DNA of 11,036 nucleotides, taken from NCBI GenBank assembly GCA_937874275.1, contig CALNAU010000041.1:1-11036 (forward strand), in the 5' to 3' direction. The translations under genes and the position numbers were made by a program. Positions 7,143 to 11,036 of the stretch are shown here, one piece after another; within the stretch, counting starts at the first letter, position 1, and each line of letters opens with the position of its first letter. This DNA is from an uncultured Clostridia bacterium (GTDB taxonomy: Bacteria; Bacillota; Clostridia; Christensenellales; Aristaeellaceae). The notes below the pieces were generated by a model that worked only from the letters and a program-made list of their open reading frames with translations, ran no database searches and had not been told where the DNA came from.

Positions 7143-7940
7143 TTACTTGCTCACCGTAATGCTTTGCTTGGGGCATACGGCTACGCAGGCTTCGCACAGG
7201 GTGCACTTTGTCACGTCAATTTCCGCCAGGAAGTTGTTCACATGAATGGCATCGAACTCGCAGGCTTTCTCACAGCGTTTGCAGCCGATACAAGCATGGT
7301 CACAGCTGAGATTGGCAGGCTTGGGCGCCTGGGTGTTCATGCAGCGCACCGTCACGGTCGCGGCACGCGGCAGCAGTTTGATAAGGTTGTTGGGGCACTC
7401 CGTCACGCACGCGCCGCAGGCGGTGCACTTGTCCGGATCAATCACGCAAAGGCCGTTAACCATACGAATCGCGTCGAACTGGCAAACGCGTTCACAATCT
7501 CCCATGCCCATGCATGCCGTGGGGCATAGTTTAGGCCCGCCGGAAAGCGACATGGCATGGCGACAGGTTTTGTATCCCTGGTACTGATAACTATCCTTGG
7601 CAATACCATCGCCGCCCTGACAACGCACGCGCGCTACCATCGGCTCTACCTCTACACCATCCAAGCCCATGATTTCGGCCAGCGCGCTGGCCGCGGCACC
7701 GCCGCCGGGGGTACAACCCGTAACGGGCGCCTCACCGCGCACAACGGCTTCGGAAAACTGATCACAGCCGGGGTAACCGCATACGCCACAGTTGGCGCCG
7801 GCCACGGCCTCGCGCACCCGCGCCACACGCTCGTCCACCGGCACAGCGAACACCTTGTCGGCCAAGGTGAGCAACAGGCCAAACCCGATGCCAAGGCCGC
7901 CCAGAACGGCTATCGCGTAAAGAATCGCACTTGTATTCAC
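7143..7940 (-). CDS. rnfB: Rnf complex subunit RnfB, ferredoxin-type electron entry subunit
   Basis: RnfB takes electrons from reduced ferredoxin and passes them into the membrane part of the Rnf complex. The 265-residue product has an N-terminal membrane helix (about 5-27) and an Fe-S domain with C51, C54, C59 and C76. It then has four ferredoxin-like cysteine groups: C139/C143/C149/C153, C172/C175/C178/C182, C217/C220/C223/C227 and C246/C249/C252/C256. Extra cysteines occur at 107, 126, 165, 200 and 213. This is the long, multi-cluster form known from Clostridia, longer in clusters than proteobacterial RsxB. The start is GTG at 7940 with AAGGAGG 5 bases upstream, and that site overlaps the rnfA stop. 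It is the last rnf gene of the cluster; a stem-loop follows. Confidence 0.96.
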   Translation of the reverse strand: MNTSAILYAIAVLGGLGIGFGLLLTLADKVFAVPVDERVARVREAVAGANCGVCGYPGCDQFSEAVVRGEAPVTGCTPGGGAAASALAEIMGLDGVEVEPMVARVRCQGGDGIAKDSYQYQGYKTCRHAMSLSGGPKLCPTACMGMGDCERVCQFDAIRMVNGLCVIDPDKCTACGACVTECPNNLIKLLPRAATVTVRCMNTQAPKPANLSCDHACIGCKRCEKACEFDAIHVNNFLAEIDVTKCTLCEACVAVCPKQSITVSK

Positions 7941-7945
7941 GCTTT

Positions 7946-7952
7946 CCTCCTT
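7946..7952 (-). promoter_or_regulatory. Ribosome binding site deciding the rnfB GTG start
   Basis: AAGGAGG on the minus strand, 5 bases before GTG at 7940. Its first bases are the last bases of the rnfA TAA stop, which suggests coupled translation of rnfA and rnfB. Confidence 0.8.
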
Positions 7953-8541
7953 ACTTGACCAGGCCCGAGAAGCCCATAAAAGCCACCGACATGAAGCCAG
8001 CGATAATCAGGCTGATGGGGAAGCCCTTAAACGCCTTGGGGATATCAGAACTCTCCAGCCGTTCACGCACACCCGCCATCAACACGATTGCCAACAGGAA
8101 GCCAACAGCGCCAAACACGCCGCTGAGCACGGACTCCAGCAGGTTGAACCCGCTGTTCATGTTGAGGATGGTAACGCCCAGCACCGCGCAGTTGGTGGTA
8201 ATCAGGGGCAGATAGATGCCCAGCGCGCTATACAGCGCAGGCAAGGACTTCTTCATGAACATTTCAACAAATTGTACCAACGCGGCAATGATAAGAATGA
8301 AGGCGATGGTGTTCAGATATTGAAGCCCAAACGGCAGCAGAATATACTCATACGTCAGGTAGCAAAACAGGGAGGCAATGCCCATGACGAACACAACCGC
8401 CACACCCATGCCAGTCGCAGTCTCCAACTTGGTGGAAACGCCCAGATAAGGACAGTTGCCCAGGAAACGGGAGAAGATAAAGTTGTTGCTGAACGCAGCG
8501 TTGACAAAAAACAGGAATACGCCGATTTCACTAAGCCTCAT
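7951..8541 (-). CDS. rnfA: Rnf complex membrane subunit RnfA
   Basis: RnfA and RnfE are related, oppositely oriented membrane subunits that form the core of the Rnf complex; in the known structures cysteines from both hold a [2Fe-2S] cluster inside the membrane. The product is 196 residues with about six hydrophobic helices. The conserved cysteines are C30 in FLGNCPYLG and C118 in TTNCAVLG, and the start region SNNFIFSRFLG is typical of RnfA. The ATG at 8541 overlaps the rnfE stop as ATGA and has an AGGAGGTG 8 bases upstream. It is followed by rnfB after 10 bases. All family features are present, so the core of the complex looks functional. Confidence 0.96.
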   Translation of the reverse strand: MRLSEIGVFLFFVNAAFSNNFIFSRFLGNCPYLGVSTKLETATGMGVAVVFVMGIASLFCYLTYEYILLPFGLQYLNTIAFILIIAALVQFVEMFMKKSLPALYSALGIYLPLITTNCAVLGVTILNMNSGFNLLESVLSGVFGAVGFLLAIVLMAGVRERLESSDIPKAFKGFPISLIIAGFMSVAFMGFSGLVK

Positions 8542-9173
8542 GCTGCCTTCACCTCCTCATTGGATCGATTCGCTTTGCGCTTGTTGCCGATGGCATTGAT
8601 GATGCCAAGCAGCAGGCCATAGGCCAGGAAGCCACCGGGGGCAAGCACAAACAACAGCACAGGCTCAAAGCTGGCCCCGAGTAGAGATACGCCGAAGATG
8701 GTTCCGTTGCCCAACAGCTCGCGCACGGAGCCCATCAATACCATAGCCAGTGTAAAGCCAATGCCCATGCCAATGCCGTCCATGGCAGAAGCTACCACAC
8801 CATTCTTACTGGCAAATGCCTCAGCTCTCGCCAGAATGATGCAGTTGACCACAATCAACGGCAGGAAGATGCCCAGCGCCTCATACAAGCTGGGCAGATA
8901 GGCGTGCATCAGTAGTTGAATCATCGTCACAAAGGTGCAAATGACTACAATAAAGGCTGGAATACGCACTTTGCCCGGGATGAAGTTGCGAAGCAGGGAA
9001 ATCACCACGTTCGATCCAATCAGCACAAAGGTGGCTGCCAAGCCCATACCGGCACCGTTGATGGCGCTGGTGGTCACAGCAATCACCGGGCAGGTGCCCA
9101 GCACCAGTCTGAAGACGGGGTTTTCGTTGAAAATGCCGTTTACAAAAACGCCTCTCAAACTATTCTTAGACAT
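8538..9173 (-). CDS. rnfE: Rnf complex membrane subunit RnfE
   Basis: RnfE is the partner of RnfA in the membrane core. The product is 211 residues, with about six helices. The conserved cysteines are C28 in LGTCPVIA and C111 in VVNCIIL; the LPLIVVNC and later VRELLGNGT segments are also typical of RnfE/NqrD proteins. The ATG at 9173 lies inside the end of rnfD (8-base overlap), with a GGTGA 6-7 bases upstream. In the usual order rnfG would come between rnfD and rnfE, so the direct overlap shows rnfG is missing here. The 3' end carries a charged tail after the last helix. Confidence 0.96.
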   Translation of the reverse strand: MSKNSLRGVFVNGIFNENPVFRLVLGTCPVIAVTTSAINGAGMGLAATFVLIGSNVVISLLRNFIPGKVRIPAFIVVICTFVTMIQLLMHAYLPSLYEALGIFLPLIVVNCIILARAEAFASKNGVVASAMDGIGMGIGFTLAMVLMGSVRELLGNGTIFGVSLLGASFEPVLLFVLAPGGFLAYGLLLGIINAIGNKRKANRSNEEVKAA

Positions 9174-10110
9174 GTTTCTTCACCATCCCATACACTCGTC
9201 TGCCGCTGAAGCGGTCAATCAGAGGCGTCAGGCAGTTCATAAACAGAATTGCGTAGGTGACGCCCTCGGGGTAGTTGCCCCAACTGCGGATAATAACCAC
9301 CATCGCGCCGCAGCCCAGGCCAAAGATGCACTGTCCGATTTTTTGCATTGGGTTGGTCACATAGTCCGTCGCCATGAACACGGCGCCAAACAACACACCA
9401 CCCGATAGAATGGCTACCAGCGGGTCGCTGCCGACCAGCCAGCTCATCAGAGCCACCGTGCCCACAAAGAACACCGGCACATGCCAAGAGACGACCTTCA
9501 CCACCAGCAAGTAGACCAGGCCGATGAGGATGGCCACCTTGCACACCTCGCCAATTGTGCCCGGGATATTGCCCAGCAGCAAATCACTCATCGGGATGTT
9601 GCGGGCATTGGTCACCAGCGGGGTCGCGCCGGAGACCATATCCACGCCATGCGCGGCTTCTGAGGCGCCCAGCAGCCGCTCGGGCAACAGGAAGCTGGTC
9701 ATGCGCGCCGGCCAGGATGCCAGCAAAAAGGCACGGGCAAACATGGCCGGGTTCATGAAGTTATGACCGATGCCGCCAAACAGCTGCTTCACCAGAATGA
9801 TCGCAATCGCGCTGCCCAGGGCGGGAATCCACAACGCCACACCAGCTGGCATATTCAGGCCGACAATGAGGCCTGTCACGAGGGCCGACAAATCGGTCAC
9901 TGTGACCGTTTTCTTCATCAGTTTTTGCCAGATATACTCGCTGAGCACGGCGGCAACCACCGCCACACACAGCACCCAGGCAGCCCGAAGCCCAAAGAGA
10001 TAGACACCCGCCGCAGTGGTCGGCGCCAACGCAATCAACACGTCCAGCATCAGGGTCTGCGTGTTCTCCCGCGTCAGCAGATGGGGGCCGGTAGAGACGC
10101 GCAAGTTCAT
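9166..10110 (-). CDS. rnfD: Rnf complex membrane subunit RnfD
   Basis: RnfD is a membrane flavoprotein of the Rnf complex, homologous to NqrB, thought to be part of the electron path and of ion movement. The 314-residue product has about nine to ten hydrophobic helices. The motif SGAT at 160-163 gives T163 as the likely threonine for covalent FMN attachment. Other typical blocks are GHNFMNPAMFARAFL (115-129) and TDYVTNPM toward the C-terminus. The ATG at 10110 overlaps the rnfC stop as ATGA, with AAGGAGG upstream. Its C-terminus (ending GMVKKHV after LTPLIDRF) looks like a normal RnfD end, with no rnfG remnant fused to it. Confidence 0.96.
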   Translation of the reverse strand: MNLRVSTGPHLLTRENTQTLMLDVLIALAPTTAAGVYLFGLRAAWVLCVAVVAAVLSEYIWQKLMKKTVTVTDLSALVTGLIVGLNMPAGVALWIPALGSAIAIILVKQLFGGIGHNFMNPAMFARAFLLASWPARMTSFLLPERLLGASEAAHGVDMVSGATPLVTNARNIPMSDLLLGNIPGTIGEVCKVAILIGLVYLLVVKVVSWHVPVFFVGTVALMSWLVGSDPLVAILSGGVLFGAVFMATDYVTNPMQKIGQCIFGLGCGAMVVIIRSWGNYPEGVTYAILFMNCLTPLIDRFSGRRVYGMVKKHV

Positions 10111-11036
10111 TGTTTCATCCTCCTTGCTGTGATGATGTCCTTGGCATCCTTAAACGCCGGCGTCAGGTATTGCCTGGCGGGGCATACATAGGAGCAGGAG
10201 CCGCACAGGATGCACTCCATCACATGCCACTTGTTCTCCATCGCATCCAGCTTGCCCAATTGATAATTACGTTTCATCTGATAGGGGCTGAGCCACACAG
10301 GACAGGCATCAACGCAACGCCCGCAACGGATGCAGTTGGACTCCTCGGGCAGCTGGGCATCCTTTTCATCAAAGATGACCATTCCGTTGTTTGCTTTGGT
10401 GAGGCTGGCCTCATCGTTGGGCGCGCATACGCCTGTCATGCTGCCGCCGACGAAAATTTTGCCTGGCTCTTTGGCATAGCCGCCACAGGCTTCTGCAGCA
10501 TCCTTTAACAAGGTGCCAACACGCAGCAGCAGGTTATCAGGGTTAACCACAGCGCCGGCTACTGTCGTAATGCGGCTGACCAGCGGCTTGCCTTCAATGA
10601 TGGCATCGGCGATGGCGGCAGCGGTGCTTACATTGAGCACAATCGCCCCAGCATCCATGGGCAGGCCACCAGCGGGCACTTCCCGTCCCAGCACAGCGAA
10701 AATCAGCTGCTTTTCACCGCCCTGCGGGTATTTGGTTTTGAGCGCGGCCACATCGACGCCTTCGCGCCCGGCAGCTACACGCGTGATGGCTTCAATCGCT
10801 TCGGGTTTGTTATCCTCGATGCAAATAACGCCGCGGGATACGCCCATGCCGCGCATCACCGCGCGCAGGCCGTTCACCACCCGCTCGGGCTGCTCGACCA
10901 TCAGACGGAAGTCTGCTGTCAGAAACGTCTCACACTCCGCGCCATTGAGCAGCACAGTGTCAATGGTTTTGCCGGCTGGTGGGGACATCTTGATGTGTGT
11001 GGGAAAGCATGCGCCGCCCATGCCGCAGATGCCCGC
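10107..11036 (-). CDS. rnfC: Rnf complex subunit RnfC, C-terminal part
   Basis: RnfC is the peripheral cytoplasmic subunit that hands electrons to NAD+; it resembles NuoF of complex I. The gene enters from beyond the window: the frame is open to 11036 and an ATG at 11021 is internal, since the codons before it (AGICG) already belong to the family's glycine-rich loop. The visible 309 residues begin with this loop (GMGGACFPTH), then NGAECETFLTADFRLM, and end with two [4Fe-4S] sites, C235/C238/C241/C245 and C275/C278/C281/C285. The tail after the second site is short, without the long alanine-rich extension of proteobacterial RnfC. It overlaps rnfD by the ATGA junction. Being first of the visible cluster, its promoter must be upstream, outside the window. 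Confidence 0.95.
   Translation of the reverse strand, partial: AGICGMGGACFPTHIKMSPPAGKTIDTVLLNGAECETFLTADFRLMVEQPERVVNGLRAVMRGMGVSRGVICIEDNKPEAIEAITRVAAGREGVDVAALKTKYPQGGEKQLIFAVLGREVPAGGLPMDAGAIVLNVSTAAAIADAIIEGKPLVSRITTVAGAVVNPDNLLLRVGTLLKDAAEACGGYAKEPGKIFVGGSMTGVCAPNDEASLTKANNGMVIFDEKDAQLPEESNCIRCGRCVDACPVWLSPYQMKRNYQLGKLDAMENKWHVMECILCGSCSYVCPARQYLTPAFKDAKDIITARRMKQ

Noticed and set aside
9763..10191. 142-codon open frame on the plus strand opposite rnfD and rnfC
   Set aside because: It is antisense to intact rnfD and rnfC and is His/Gln-rich in the way of antisense shadows of membrane genes.

Overview
The window looks like chromosomal DNA of a Clostridia-type Firmicute with fairly high GC (mid-50s percent judged by eye). 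Two things point there. The isoprenoid/envelope gene order frr-uppS-cdsA-dxr-rseP-ispG-polC is the Clostridia arrangement; Bacilli usually have proS between rseP and polC. A clostridial-type Rnf complex with a long multi-cluster RnfB lies next to it. Every gene I can support is on the minus strand, so the window reads from high to low coordinates. Ribosome binding sites are strong (AGGAGG-like) and junctions are tight. No RNA gene, insertion sequence, CRISPR array or phage gene was seen, and no gene-free stretch exceeds 300 bases.

Region 1 (11036 to 7143) is an rnf cluster, rnfC (5' end outside the window)-rnfD-rnfE-rnfA-rnfB. It encodes a membrane ferredoxin:NAD+ oxidoreductase coupled to Na+ or H+ transport. 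The rnfG gene, normally between rnfD and rnfE, is absent: rnfD and rnfE overlap by 8 bases. RnfG carries a covalent FMN in the electron path, so this is the most notable gap in the window.

Region 2 (7142 to 6088) holds a GC-rich stem-loop and a LytR-CpsA-Psr (LCP) cell-wall ligase gene. The LCP reading frame is split by one in-frame TAG at codon 177. The frame stays open and family-like on both sides of the TAG.

Region 3 (6076 to 1) starts with a good sigma-A-like promoter. It continues through frr (ribosome recycling), a small PASTA-like ORF, uppS (undecaprenyl diphosphate synthesis), cdsA (CDP-diacylglycerol synthesis), dxr and ispG (MEP isoprenoid pathway), rseP (site-2 protease) and the 5' end of polC (replicative DNA polymerase). 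dxr and ispG help make the precursors that UppS extends to the undecaprenyl carrier. LCP enzymes take polymers from that same carrier, so the interrupted gene fits its surroundings.

Most of the window is conserved housekeeping DNA. I do not see a new multi-gene system. The points worth checking are the missing rnfG, the LCP nonsense codon, the small ORF between frr and uppS, and the separation of frr from its usual pyrH neighbour.
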